This document shows positions 55,270 through 64,000 of a stretch of 64,000 nt of DNA, piece by piece. This stretch comes from Arcobacter sp. (GTDB lineage: Bacteria; Campylobacterota; Campylobacteria; Campylobacterales; Arcobacteraceae). Under the pieces are notes generated by a model. That model searched no databases and was not told the origin of the DNA. It worked only from the letters and a program-made list of their open reading frames with translations. How positions within the stretch are numbered: the first letter of the stretch is position 1; every line of letters starts with the position of its first letter. The DNA lies in contig PKUJ01000003.1 in NCBI GenBank assembly GCA_002869565.1, positions 1 through 64,000 on the forward strand. Direction: 5' to 3'. The translations under genes and the position numbers were made by a program.

Positions 55270-56001
55270 ATGAACAAAGTATATTTAACAGGAGCTGGTC
55301 CTGGTGATTTAGAATTACTAACATTAAAAGCAGCTAGAGTAGTAAAAGAAGCTGATATTATAATTTATGACAAACTTGCTAACCCAGAAATTTTAAAAAT
55401 GGCTAAAAAAGATGTGGTCTTAAAATATGTTGGAAAAGAGAATAAAAGACATACTCTTCCTCAAGATGATATAAATGAACTAATCTATCAATCATCAATT
55501 AAATATAAAAATGTTGTAAGATTAAAAGGTGTAGATCCTTTTGTATTTGGAAGAGGTGGAGAAGAGGCTTTGTATCTTTACCAAAGAGGTATAAAGTTTG
55601 AAATAATTCCAGGAATAACATCTGCTGTTTCAGTTCCAGCATATGCAGGAATTCCCGTTACACACAGAGGAATTACAACTTCTTTTAGAGTAGTAACAGG
55701 ACATGAAACTCCAAATAAAAAAATATCTCAAATAGAGTGGCAAACTTTTTTAAATGATGAAACAATTGTTTTTTTAATGGGCTTACATAATATTGAATTG
55801 ATTACTTCAAAGCTAATGAGCATGGGGAAAAGAGAAGATTATCCATGTGCTGTTATTTCAAAAGGAACAACAATAGATCAAAAAGTTGTGACAGGAACAT
55901 TAAAAACTATTGCCAAAAAATCTAAAGGATTAGAAGCTCCTGCAATAATAGTTGTTGGAGAAGTTGTAAAATTAAGAGAAGAAATTAAATGGTTTGATTA
56001 A
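55270..56001 (+). CDS. cobA: Uroporphyrinogen-III C-methyltransferase
   Basis: A 243-residue SAM-dependent methyltransferase making precorrin-2 for sirohaem. Motifs: YLTGAGPGDLELLTLKA, RLKGVDPFVFGRGGEEALYL, GITSAVSVPAYAGIPVTHRG and VFLMGLHNIE. Together with the sirC-type enzyme opposite, it supplies sirohaem, needed for sulfite/nitrite reductases or haem d1. It converges tail to tail with the second Crp/Fnr gene, overlapping 4 bases. Confidence 0.92.
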   Translation: MNKVYLTGAGPGDLELLTLKAARVVKEADIIIYDKLANPEILKMAKKDVVLKYVGKENKRHTLPQDDINELIYQSSIKYKNVVRLKGVDPFVFGRGGEEALYLYQRGIKFEIIPGITSAVSVPAYAGIPVTHRGITTSFRVVTGHETPNKKISQIEWQTFLNDETIVFLMGLHNIELITSKLMSMGKREDYPCAVISKGTTIDQKVVTGTLKTIAKKSKGLEAPAIIVVGEVVKLREEIKWFD

Positions 56002-56624
56002 GCAAAATATGCTTTCAAACCATCTTTATTTATAATTTTTTCTTTTGTATCAATTAACTTTTCATATTTAAATACTCTTAGTATTCGAGAAAGAGTTTCA
56101 GGAGTTATATTCAAAATTTCTGCAACTATTACATTTTTTGTATTGAAAAAATCTTCTGTATGATCATGGATGTATTTAGCAACTCTCTCTTTCGAATCAA
56201 GAACTAAATGCATAGATACAATATTTTCAAGATTTCTAATTTTTGTAATTAATGATTTCATTACAAGGTATGAAAGTGTTGGATTTGTGAGAATTTCTTC
56301 CTTAAACTTTTTAAAATCTATTTTTAAAACTTTTATATCAGTAAAGGCTTGAGCTGTTGCTGGATAATTAATCTCTTCAAAATTTGCAACTTCTGCTATT
56401 AACTCATTTTCATGAAAGTACTTTAATACAAGCTCTTTATCTATAGAAGTAACCTTATAAAGTTTTATAATACCTTTTAAAAGTATATACATATATTTTG
56501 ATTCATCACCTTCGTAAAACAATATGTTTTCTTTATTTAGTTCTTCTATAGAGGAGATAGTTTTAAGCTTACTAATAATACTATCATCTAAATTCTCAAA
56601 TAAATATATATTTTTTAATTCCAT
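55998..56624 (-). CDS. Crp/Fnr-family regulator (second copy)
   Basis: A 208-residue regulator with the same layout as the one at 53540: cyclic-nucleotide-like fold (ILFYEGDESKYMYILLKGIIKLYK), dimer helix (LENIVSMHLVLDSKERVAKY) and winged helix (ILNITPETLSRILRVFKYEK). No FNR-type Cys cluster. Its 5' end overlaps the sirC-type gene by 10 bases, suggesting joint expression and a role in nitrogen-oxide metabolism. Confidence 0.88.
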   Translation of the reverse strand: MELKNIYLFENLDDSIISKLKTISSIEELNKENILFYEGDESKYMYILLKGIIKLYKVTSIDKELVLKYFHENELIAEVANFEEINYPATAQAFTDIKVLKIDFKKFKEEILTNPTLSYLVMKSLITKIRNLENIVSMHLVLDSKERVAKYIHDHTEDFFNTKNVIVAEILNITPETLSRILRVFKYEKLIDTKEKIINKDGLKAYFA

Positions 56625-57178
56625 GATTTAATATACTCCTTTGCTTTTTCATCTAAAAATTTCATTCTTTCTTTTCCTTTAGGAAGTTCTTTTCTTAAGA
56701 TACGCATTTGTGTTAAAAAATTTGAAATATCTTTTGGAATTATATTTTTTAAATACTTTTTAAAATTTTTAGAAAATGCAGGAGAACTACCATTTGTAGA
56801 TATAGTAATAGTTAAATCACCCTCTTTTATGTATGAGGGAAAAATAAAATCACAATATTCTTGTAAATCAACACAATTACATAAAATTCTTTCTTTCTTG
56901 CATTCAAAATATATTTCTTCTTGCACTTTTAAATTATCAACAGCAACAATTACAATATCAAAATCTTTTATATCACCAACTCTATATTCTCTTTTAATTA
57001 TATGAATATTGTATTCTAATACTTTATTGTATATATATTCTGATAACTTTGGAGAGACAATTGTAATATTATTTGTAAAATCCAAAATTTTTTCTAATTT
57101 TTCAGAAGATATATGCCCTGCTCCAACTAACAATATTCTTTTATTTTCAAGTGAATAAAACATTGGGAAATATGCCAT
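56615..57178 (-). CDS. Precorrin-2 dehydrogenase / sirohydrochlorin ferrochelatase (CysG N-terminal type)
   Basis: A 187-residue protein matching the N-terminal half of CysG/Met8: MFYSLENKRILLVGAGHISSEKLEKILD Rossmann loop, CNCVDLQEYCDFIFPSYIKEG and TISTNGSSPAFSKNFKKYLK. It oxidises precorrin-2 and may insert iron to give sirohaem, finishing the CobA pathway. It precedes the second Crp/Fnr gene in one transcription unit. Confidence 0.88.
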   Translation of the reverse strand: MAYFPMFYSLENKRILLVGAGHISSEKLEKILDFTNNITIVSPKLSEYIYNKVLEYNIHIIKREYRVGDIKDFDIVIVAVDNLKVQEEIYFECKKERILCNCVDLQEYCDFIFPSYIKEGDLTITISTNGSSPAFSKNFKKYLKNIIPKDISNFLTQMRILRKELPKGKERMKFLDEKAKEYIKSWN

Positions 57179-57317
57179 ATAAAACCTTATTTAAATATTT
57201 ATATAATTATAGTTAATTTTTTTAATTTTTTTATAAAATTTTAAATTGCATATTAATTATACATATAATTACAAAAAATTTACTAATTTGTTTAATATAA
57301 TTGCATTTGCTATTCAA

Positions 57318-57346
57318 TTGCTATTGTAAAGTTATACAATTATAAT
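57318..57346 (+). promoter_or_regulatory. Sigma-70-type promoter of the aap operon
   Basis: TTGCTA (57318-57323), exactly 17 bases, then TATAAT (57341-57346); the ATG of aapJ is 25 bases further, with AAGGAA at 57361. This is one of the few clear -35/-10 pairs in the window. Confidence 0.65.
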
Positions 57347-57371
57347 TGAAAATTAATACTAAGGAAAAAGA

Positions 57372-58388
57372 ATGAAATTATTAAAAACTGCCTCGTTAAG
57401 TATTGTTGCTTTAGCGTTAGCTTCAACTGTTGCATCTGCTGATACATTAGAAAATGTTAAAAAGAGCGGTACCCTAAGTTGTGGTGTTTCTACTGGTATT
57501 GCAGGTTTCTCTGCTACTGATTCAAGTGGTCAATGGAAAGGCTTAGATGTTGACATGTGTAAAGCTGTTGCTTCTGCTGTTTTTGGAGATGCTTCAAAAG
57601 TTAAATATGTTCCTCTTACTGCTAAAGAAAGATTTACAGCACTTCAAAGTGGTGAAATTGATATGTTAGCTAGATCTACTACTTGGACAAATACAAGAGA
57701 TACATCTTTAGGTTTAAACTTTGCTGGTGTCAACTACTATGATGGACAAGGTTTCTTAGTTAATAAAAATATTGGTGTAAATTCTGCTTTAGAACTTGAT
57801 GGAGCAACTGTTTGTATTCAAGCAGGTACTACAACAGAGTTAAACTTAACAGATTACTTCAAAGCAAACAAACTTACATATAAACCAATTACTTATGATA
57901 CATCTGGGCAAACAATTGAAGGATTTAAATCAGGAAGATGTGATGTTGTAACTTCTGATGCTTCACAATTATATGGTTTAGTATTAAAAGTAAAAGATCC
58001 AACTTCTGTAAAAGTACTTCCAGAAATTATTTCAAAAGAACCATTAGGACCAGTTGTAAGACAAGGTGATGATGTATGGTTTAATATTGTTAAATGGTCT
58101 CATATCGCAATGTTAAATGCTGAAGAAATGGGTGTAACTCAAGGAAACATTGATTCTATGAAAAGTAGCGCTAATCCAAATGTTCAAAGATTAATTGGTG
58201 AATCTGGTGAAGCTGGTAAAAACTTAGGATTAGATGCAAAATGGGCATACAATATCATTAAAAATGTTGGTAACTACGGTGAATCATTTGAAAGAAATGT
58301 TGGGAAAGGTTCTCCACTTAAAATTGATAGAGGTTTAAATAAACTTTGGAATCAAGGTGGACTTCAATATGGAGCTCCTATTAGATAA
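57372..58388 (+). CDS. aapJ: General L-amino acid ABC transporter, substrate-binding protein
   Basis: A 338-residue periplasmic binding protein with a clean signal peptide (cleavage after ASA, about residue 23), LSCGVSTGIAGFSATDSSGQWKG and GLDVDMCKAVASAVFGDASK, and LARSTTWTNTRDTSLGLNF, all typical of AapJ/type-3 binding proteins of broad amino-acid systems. First gene of a complete aapJQMP operon; a strong hairpin after it probably leaves it more highly expressed than the membrane genes. Confidence 0.92.
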   Translation: MKLLKTASLSIVALALASTVASADTLENVKKSGTLSCGVSTGIAGFSATDSSGQWKGLDVDMCKAVASAVFGDASKVKYVPLTAKERFTALQSGEIDMLARSTTWTNTRDTSLGLNFAGVNYYDGQGFLVNKNIGVNSALELDGATVCIQAGTTTELNLTDYFKANKLTYKPITYDTSGQTIEGFKSGRCDVVTSDASQLYGLVLKVKDPTSVKVLPEIISKEPLGPVVRQGDDVWFNIVKWSHIAMLNAEEMGVTQGNIDSMKSSANPNVQRLIGESGEAGKNLGLDAKWAYNIIKNVGNYGESFERNVGKGSPLKIDRGLNKLWNQGGLQYGAPIR

Positions 58389-58417
58389 TAGAGTATCTAA
58401 TACTATAATTATTTAAT

Positions 58418-58446
58418 AAAAAGGGGAAATTGAATTTCCCCTTTTT
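58418..58446 (+). terminator. Intrinsic terminator between aapJ and aapQ
   Basis: AAAAAGGGGAAAT (58418-58430) and ATTTCCCCTTTTT (58434-58446) flank a 3-base loop, followed by Ts. Partial termination here would give excess binding protein over permease, the usual stoichiometry. Confidence 0.8.
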
Positions 58447-58464
58447 TAATGACAAGGTAAAAAA

Positions 58465-59646
58465 ATGAAAAAACACAAAAGAGCTCAGCCTCAGGTTGCT
58501 TTCTATAACAATCCTGATAATAGAGCCATAATCTATCAAGTACTAGCATTAGCACTTATATTTATTACAGTATATTTTGTTATAAACAATATGTTTATAA
58601 ATATTGAAAAACGTGGGATTAATACAGGATTCGATTTTTTAGGTTCAGAAGCTGGATTTGGAATCTTACAATCTTTAATTGCATACGATGAATCAGACTC
58701 ACATGGTAAAGTTTTTATTGTTGGACTTTTAAATACTATTTTAGTTTCAGGTATTGGCATCTTTTTTGCAACAATTATTGGACTTTTAGTTGGTATTGGA
58801 CGGCTTTCTAAAAACTTTATGATTGCAAAATTATCAATGATTTATGTTGAAACTTTTAGAAATATCCCAATATTATTGCAAATTTTATTTTGGTATAATG
58901 TTGTATTAGCCTCACTTCCAAGCCCCAAACAAAGTATTTCCTTTTTTGATTCTATTTTCTTCAATAATAGAGGGCTTTATATTCCAAAGCCTATTTTAGA
59001 AAGTGGATTTACTGCTGTAATTATAGCTTTTATTTTAGCTATTGCTGCAGTTATCTATTTATCAAAATGGGCAAATAAAAGACATGATGAAACAGGTGAA
59101 GAATTTCCTACAATATGGGTTTCTGTAGGAATACTAATTGGTGCTCCTGTTATAGTTTATTTTTTAAGTGGAACTCCTGCTACTTTAGAGTATGCAGTGT
59201 TTAAAGGATTTAACTTTAAAGGTGGATGGACTTTAATTCCAGAACTTTTAGCTTTAGCTTTTGCACTAAGTATTTATACTGCAACTTATATTGCAGAAGC
59301 AGTTCGAGCAGGTATTGAAGCTGTACCTATTGGACAAAAAGAAGCAGCTCATGCTTTAGGTTTAAAAGATTATATTATCTTAAAAAAAGTTGTTCTTCCT
59401 CAAGCTCTTAGAGTTATTATACCTCCTGTAATTAACCAATATCTTAACTTGGTTAAAAACTCATCTCTTGCCACTGCAATTGGATATCCAGAATTGGTAA
59501 CAATTTTCTCAGGAACTTCACTAAATCAAGTTGGACAAGCCGTTGAAATTATTTTAATGACTATGGCCGTTTATTTAACATTAAGTATTTTGATTTCTAT
59601 ATTAATGAATTATATTAATTCTAGAATGCAAATAAAGGAGCGATAA
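58465..59646 (+). CDS. aapQ: General L-amino acid ABC transporter, permease
   Basis: A 393-residue permease with about eight hydrophobic helices and the HisMQ-type motifs: LNTILVSGIGIFFATIIGLL, VETFRNIPILLQILFWYN, and the EAA loop EAVRAGIEAVPIGQKEAAHALGL near residue 285 that docks the ATPase. It lies 1 base before aapM. Confidence 0.92.
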   Translation: MKKHKRAQPQVAFYNNPDNRAIIYQVLALALIFITVYFVINNMFINIEKRGINTGFDFLGSEAGFGILQSLIAYDESDSHGKVFIVGLLNTILVSGIGIFFATIIGLLVGIGRLSKNFMIAKLSMIYVETFRNIPILLQILFWYNVVLASLPSPKQSISFFDSIFFNNRGLYIPKPILESGFTAVIIAFILAIAAVIYLSKWANKRHDETGEEFPTIWVSVGILIGAPVIVYFLSGTPATLEYAVFKGFNFKGGWTLIPELLALAFALSIYTATYIAEAVRAGIEAVPIGQKEAAHALGLKDYIILKKVVLPQALRVIIPPVINQYLNLVKNSSLATAIGYPELVTIFSGTSLNQVGQAVEIILMTMAVYLTLSILISILMNYINSRMQIKER

Positions 59647-59647
59647 G

Positions 59648-60727
59648 ATGGCAATTTATGAAAAACTAGAAGCTAAACCAGCTCCTTTAGGAACAAAAGG
59701 AATTATTCATTGGGTAAAAGAGAACCTTTTCCCTTCAGTTCTTAGTTCAATTTTAACTATTATTTCTATATACATTTTGTTAACTATTATTCCACCTTTA
59801 TTAGATTGGATGATATTTGATGCAACATGGACAGGAACAAAAGAAGAAATTACAAAAGATGGAGCAAGATGGATTTTTATTTTTGAAAAATTCAATCAAT
59901 TTATCTATGGGTTCTATCCAGAAGAATTCTATTGGAGACCAAATTTAGTTCTATTTATATTTACAGCTTACATTTTAGCGTTTAAATATATTGATACTGT
60001 AAAAGTGAAAGCTTTTATAATAATCTCTTTCCCAATTATTGCGTATGTATTAATTGCAGGTGGTTTTGGATTAGAACATGTTGAAACTGAAAAATGGGGA
60101 GGATTACTTCTTACTATTATAGTTGCATCTGTTGGTATTATTGCATCATTTCCTATTGGGATTGTATTTGCCTTGGGACGTCAGTCAAATATGCCAATCA
60201 TTAAAACAATCTCTGTAATGTATATTGAGTTTATTAGAGGGGTTCCTTTAATTACTTTATTATTTATGTCTTCTGTAATTTTACCACTATTTTTTCCAGA
60301 AGGAATGGATTTTGATAAATTATTAAGAGCATTAATAGGTATTACTCTTTTTCAAGCTGCTTATATAGCAGAGGTTATTAGAGGAGGATTGCAAGCAATT
60401 CCAAAAGGACAATATGAGGCAGCCGATGCAATGGGATTATCTTACTGGCAATCAATGGGATTAATTATTCTTCCCCAAGCATTAAAAATATCAATTCCAA
60501 ATATCGTAGGGTCATTTATTGCGCTATTTAAAGATACCACGCTTATCTTAATTATTGGGTTATTTGATATCTTAGCCATGGTTACATTAACAAATAGTGA
60601 TACTAATTGGCTAGGTTTTGAAACAGAAGGTTATGTATTTGTAACAATTATTTATTGGGCAATTTGTTTTAGTATGTCAAAATATGCTAAATCAATCGAA
60701 GATCGATTTAATACAAATCACAAATAG
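59648..60727 (+). CDS. aapM: General L-amino acid ABC transporter, permease
   Basis: A 359-residue HisMQ-type permease paired with AapQ: EFIRGVPLITLLFMSSVILP, EVIRGGLQAIPKGQYEAADAMGL (EAA loop) and FKDTTLILIIGLFDIL. N-terminal helices precede a periplasmic insert (about 50-100). Next is aapP after 21 bases. Confidence 0.92.
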   Translation: MAIYEKLEAKPAPLGTKGIIHWVKENLFPSVLSSILTIISIYILLTIIPPLLDWMIFDATWTGTKEEITKDGARWIFIFEKFNQFIYGFYPEEFYWRPNLVLFIFTAYILAFKYIDTVKVKAFIIISFPIIAYVLIAGGFGLEHVETEKWGGLLLTIIVASVGIIASFPIGIVFALGRQSNMPIIKTISVMYIEFIRGVPLITLLFMSSVILPLFFPEGMDFDKLLRALIGITLFQAAYIAEVIRGGLQAIPKGQYEAADAMGLSYWQSMGLIILPQALKISIPNIVGSFIALFKDTTLILIIGLFDILAMVTLTNSDTNWLGFETEGYVFVTIIYWAICFSMSKYAKSIEDRFNTNHK

Positions 60728-60748
60728 TAGTATAAAATAGGAAAAATT

Positions 60749-61495
60749 ATGAGCGAATTAGAATATATGATTGAAATGAATGAAGTTAACAAATGGTATG
60801 GAGATTTTCATGTACTAAAAGATGTTAATTTAAAAGTTAAAAAAGGTGAAAGAGTTGTAATTTGTGGACCTTCTGGTTCTGGTAAATCTACAACAATTAG
60901 ATGTATTAATAGATTAGAGCCTTTTCAAGAAGGACAAATTATTGTAAGCGGTTTAGAATTAACTGAAGATGTAAAAAGAATCAGAGAAGTAAGAACACAT
61001 GTTGGAATGGTATTCCAACATTTTAACTTGTTTCCACATCTTTCAATTTTAGAGAATCTTATTCTTGCACCTACTTGGGTAGGGAAAAAACCAAGAAAAG
61101 AAGCTGTTAAAACTGCTATGCACTATTTAGAAAGAGTAAAAATTGCAGACCAAGCTGATAAATATCCAAATCAATTATCTGGTGGTCAACAGCAACGTGT
61201 GGCAATAGCAAGATGTTTATGTTCCAACCCAGAGATTATGCTTTTTGATGAACCAACGGCAGCTTTGGATCCAGAAATGATTGGAGAAGTTCTTTATGTA
61301 ATGACCGAATTAGCAAATGATGGAATTACAATGGTATGTGTAACTCATGAAATGGGATTTGCAAAAAAAGTTGCAGATAGAGTAATTTTTATGGATGCAG
61401 GACAAATTGTAGAAGAAAATACTCCACATGAGTTCTTTGATAATCCTCAATCTGATAGATTAAAATTATTCTTAGAGCAAATTTTATATCACTAA
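60749..61495 (+). CDS. aapP: General L-amino acid ABC transporter, ATP-binding protein
   Basis: A 248-residue ATPase of the GlnQ/AapP type: Walker [38 protein letters not shown], signature [15 protein letters not shown], Walker [16 protein letters not shown] and switch VTHEMGFAK. It powers AapQM. Last gene of the operon; a hairpin follows. Confidence 0.95.
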   Translation: MSELEYMIEMNEVNKWYGDFHVLKDVNLKVKKGERVVICGPSGSGKSTTIRCINRLEPFQEGQIIVSGLELTEDVKRIREVRTHVGMVFQHFNLFPHLSILENLILAPTWVGKKPRKEAVKTAMHYLERVKIADQADKYPNQLSGGQQQRVAIARCLCSNPEIMLFDEPTAALDPEMIGEVLYVMTELANDGITMVCVTHEMGFAKKVADRVIFMDAGQIVEENTPHEFFDNPQSDRLKLFLEQILYH

Positions 61496-61524
61496 TAGTC
61501 AAATATAAAAGGTAACTTTTATAA

Positions 61525-61553
61525 GCAAATACTCCAGATTCTGAAGTATTTGC
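61525..61553 (+). terminator. Hairpin terminator after aapP
   Basis: GCAAATACT (61525-61533) pairs with AGTATTTGC (61545-61553), with further pairing of CAGA and TCTG inside, followed by TACTTTT. It ends the aap operon. Confidence 0.65.
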
Positions 61554-61763
61554 TACTTTTCATTAGCTTTAGCTTTTGATTAAAAAATACTTCTCTAAAA
61601 GTTATTTTATTTTATTTAACTTTCTTAGTAAGATTTTTTAATTTGGAAACTTTAAGCACACTTGGTATAGCTATAATTATAGGTTGAATTTTAATAATTA
61701 AAGTTCAATATATTTATTGTTTTAAATAATTCAATAAATAAAAATTAATATAGGATTATTTAA
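61554..61763. other. Intergenic region upstream of L-serine ammonia-lyase
   Basis: About 210 A+T-rich bases with a candidate -10 box TATAAT at 61672-61677 and no clear -35. No gene, RNA or repeat seen. The distance from it to the ATG (about 85 bases) implies a long leader if this promoter is real. Confidence 0.4.
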
Positions 61764-63125
61764 ATGACTATTTTCAATCTATTTAAAATAGGGATAGGTC
61801 CATCAAGTTCCCATACTGTAGGCCCTATGATTATTGCTAAAAATTTCTGCACTTTAATAAAAGAGAAAGAATATTTTCCTCTTATAACAAGAATTAAAAT
61901 AGAGCTTTATGGATCGCTTGGAGCAACTGGAGTTGGACATCAAAGTGATATTGCTGTTTTATTAGGACTTCTTGGGAATCATCCAAAAACAGTAGATACT
62001 ACTAAGATCGAAGAAATAATTGAGAATATAAAAAACAAATCTTCAATAAAACTATTAAATGAAAAAGCTATTAATTTTACAATGAAAGAGGATTTAATTT
62101 TACATAAAATGCACTCTTTGCCTTTTCATCAAAATGGTATAAAAATATCAATTTATAATTTAGAAAATGAATTATTTTCAAAAATCTATTATTCTGTGGG
62201 TGGAGGAGAAGTAATAAGTGAAGATGAAATTACTTTAGAAAAAAAAGATGAAAAATTTTTACCTTATAATTATTCTAATGCAAAAGAGTTATTAAAACAA
62301 TGCAAAGAAAATAAGATTACAATTGCCCAACTAATTTTTGAGAATGAAAAAATTTATAAATCAGAAGATGAAATAAAATCTTCACTTTTAGAGATTTGGA
62401 ATGTCATGACTGAATGTGTAACGAATGGTCTTAATAGTGATGGCATATTACCAGGTGGATTAAATGTTCCTAAAAGAGCTTATAGAATACATCAAAAATT
62501 AAAAGATAAGCGGACTATTGATCCATTGGCTTTTGTTGATTGGATTAATTTATATGCCCTAGCTGTAAATGAAGAAAATGCCTCAGGCAAAAGAGTTGTA
62601 ACTGCGCCTACAAATGGAGCAGCAGGAATTATTCCAGCAGTTTTACACTATGTGATTAATTTTTTAGTAAATAAAGAAGATAAAGAAAAAGTGATTACAG
62701 ATTTTTTATTAACAGCTGGAGCAATTGGGCTTTTATACCAAAGAAATGCATCAATATCAGGTGCAGATGTTGGATGCCAAGGAGAAGTGGGAGTTGCATG
62801 TTCTATGGCGGCGGCTGCCATGGCTGAATTTTTAGGGGCGACAATTGAACAAATAGAAAACGCAGCAGAAATAGCAATGGAACATAATCTTGGACTTACT
62901 TGTGATCCAATAGGTGGACTTGTACAAATACCTTGTATTGAAAGAAATGCAATGGCAGCTATGAAAGCAGTAAATGCGGCACGTATGGCACTAAATGAAG
63001 ATGGAACACACTATGTTTCTCTAGATTCAGTTATTAAAACAATGTTTACAACGGGTAAAGATATGCAAAATAAATATAAAGAGACATCAAAAGGTGGATT
63101 AGCTGTCCATTATGTTGAATGTTGA
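61764..63125 (+). CDS. sdaA: L-serine ammonia-lyase, single-chain iron-sulfur type
   Basis: A 453-residue enzyme that deaminates serine to pyruvate and ammonia, with a [4Fe-4S] cluster. It starts with the family signature [16 protein letters not shown] and holds [49 protein letters not shown] and [20 protein letters not shown], where the cluster cysteines lie. Serine is a major carbon source for Campylobacterota, and it is next to an amino-acid transporter. It ends 22 bases before the chemoreceptor. Confidence 0.95.
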   Translation: MTIFNLFKIGIGPSSSHTVGPMIIAKNFCTLIKEKEYFPLITRIKIELYGSLGATGVGHQSDIAVLLGLLGNHPKTVDTTKIEEIIENIKNKSSIKLLNEKAINFTMKEDLILHKMHSLPFHQNGIKISIYNLENELFSKIYYSVGGGEVISEDEITLEKKDEKFLPYNYSNAKELLKQCKENKITIAQLIFENEKIYKSEDEIKSSLLEIWNVMTECVTNGLNSDGILPGGLNVPKRAYRIHQKLKDKRTIDPLAFVDWINLYALAVNEENASGKRVVTAPTNGAAGIIPAVLHYVINFLVNKEDKEKVITDFLLTAGAIGLLYQRNASISGADVGCQGEVGVACSMAAAAMAEFLGATIEQIENAAEIAMEHNLGLTCDPIGGLVQIPCIERNAMAAMKAVNAARMALNEDGTHYVSLDSVIKTMFTTGKDMQNKYKETSKGGLAVHYVEC

Positions 63126-63147
63126 TTTACAAATAAAAGGATATTTT

Positions 63148-64000
63148 ATGACAAAGAACACGATAAATAAAAAATTCTCTGTTTTAATAGGAGTTACTAT
63201 TTTAGTTTTAATGACTATTTTTACAACTTTTATTATCTCAAATATAAATAAAAACTTAATAAAAGAGTTAGAATCAAATCTACAATTGCAAGTACAAAAT
63301 TATTATCAAACTGCTGAGATATACAACGATTCATTAGAAGATAATTCATTAATTTTAATGAATGTTTTTTAAAAATCTTTTTTAAACTTAAGGAAAAAAG
63401 GTACAGGAACTACAAAAATCAATGGTGTTGAAACATTAACTTTATATGATGGATTTTCAAGATTAAATAAAAATTTTGATCCAGTTGACCACTTCCAAGA
63501 ATTAACAGGTGCCGTTTCTGCTGTATATGTAAAAGATAAAGATGAATATATAAGAATAACATCATCTTTAAAAAATGAAAATGATGAAAGAATCTTACTT
63601 GATAAAATAGATGCTAATACAGAAACTTATAAAAATATTGAAAAAAAAGAAAAATTTATAGGTTTAGAAAAAATTGCAGGGAAAGATTATATGTCTGTAT
63701 ATTCTCCTATTATTAAAAATGATGAAATCATTGGTGTTTTATATATTGGTTATGATTTTACAAAAGGATTAGAAACTTTAAAAAACAAACTAAAAGAGGT
63801 TGTTATTGGTGATACTGGATATATTTATATTTTAGATAATAAAGGAAAACTATTACTTCATAAATCACTCGAAGGTAAAAATATCTCAAAACTAAAAGAT
63901 GCAGATAATAAGTTCTTCATACAAAATATTTTAAAAAAACAAAATGGTGTAATACATTATGAATATGAAGAAAAAGGGAAAGTTGCAACAAAAACTGCAG
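63148..64000 (+). pseudogene. Cache-domain chemoreceptor interrupted by an in-frame ochre codon (runs off the window)
   Basis: Start ATG 63148, with AAAAGGA 8 bases upstream. The first 74 codons encode a transmembrane helix (about 10-30) and the beginning of a periplasmic Cache domain (QLQVQNYYQTAEIYNDSLED). TAA at 63370-63372 follows NVF, and the same frame continues with KSFLNLRKKGTGTTKINGVE, then ETLTLYDGFSRLNKNFD, SAVYVKD and the classical dCache stretch VVIGDTGYIYILDNKGKLLL, still open at base 64000. The methyl-accepting region lies beyond the edge. So this is a normal double-Cache chemoreceptor cut by one codon, probably a Glu codon changed to TAA. Confidence 0.82.

Noticed and set aside
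1..64000. Genome-wide reassignment of UAG or UAA as sense codons
   Set aside because: Many complete genes here end at UAA or UAG at the expected family length (e.g. secD, rpsO, hisD), so stops are still used as stops.
1..64000. CRISPR array, rRNA, tRNA, prophage or origin of replication
   Set aside because: No regularly spaced repeats, cloverleaf-like segments, rRNA-like conserved blocks, phage genes or DnaA-box clusters were seen by eye.

Overview
The window is a chromosomal segment of an A+T-rich member of the Campylobacterota, most likely the Arcobacter group (Arcobacteraceae). Four things point there: the gene order bactofilin/ccmA - M23 peptidase (csd-like) - folC - lptE - leuS, which is also the H. 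pylori cell-shape locus order; an HsrA-type response regulator with the conserved Campylobacterota DNA-binding half; a PEB4-like SurA chaperone beside class II fba; and family-specific small proteins (DUF2018, DUF6394). I saw no rRNA, tRNA, CRISPR array, complete insertion sequence or prophage.

Layout. 1-3.1 kb: a broken TPS-domain (haemagglutinin-type) gene and a divergent 7TMR-DISM histidine kinase / OmpR-type regulator pair. 3.2-10.1 kb: a DUF445 membrane protein and two large surface lipoproteins, one a two-haem c-type cytochrome and one an apparent fusion of a PhoX-like (DUF839) domain to a choice-of-anchor-I domain. 10.4-13.7 kb: an OlsF-like two-domain acyltransferase and a KefB-type antiporter. 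13.75-21.6 kb: the cell-shape/envelope operon, with a TOTE-type primase-helicase, interrupted by an amber codon, attached to its 3' end. 21.7-26.8 kb: a small membrane protein, a palindromic repeat element, yajC-secD-secF and lnt. 26.9-41 kb: two mscS paralogues, an EIIC-EAL fusion, cca, proS, hemA, a polyprenyl synthase, hisD, aroK and a sensor kinase with two binding-protein modules. 41-50 kb: an ACC-deaminase-like enzyme, an ExbBD/TolQR pair, fba, the PEB4-like chaperone, hsrA with a histidine kinase, an Rrf2 regulator with a DHH phosphoesterase, and rpsO. 50-57 kb: an orphan ABC ATPase, two unknown proteins, moaA, and a nitrogen-oxide/sirohaem cluster (two Crp/Fnr regulators, a PilJ/NarX-like sensor, cobA and a sirC-type enzyme). 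57-64 kb: a complete aapJQMP amino-acid ABC transporter, L-serine ammonia-lyase, and the start of a chemotaxis receptor.

The most striking property is that several normally intact genes are cut by one in-frame stop codon while the downstream protein sequence stays conserved in the same frame: secF, cca, hemA, the TOTE-type helicase and the last chemoreceptor. A Crp/Fnr gene also seems to have lost its ATG. Apart from hemA, each could arise from one coding-strand G-to-T change. That suggests base-level errors in the assembly, fresh loss-of-function mutations or, less likely, nonsense suppression. The interrupted TOTE-type protein is further unusual because the catalytic residues of its primase half appear to be missing. 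Coordinates follow reading frames and start codons judged from ribosome-binding sites; all functional calls rest on recalled family motifs, not on database searches.
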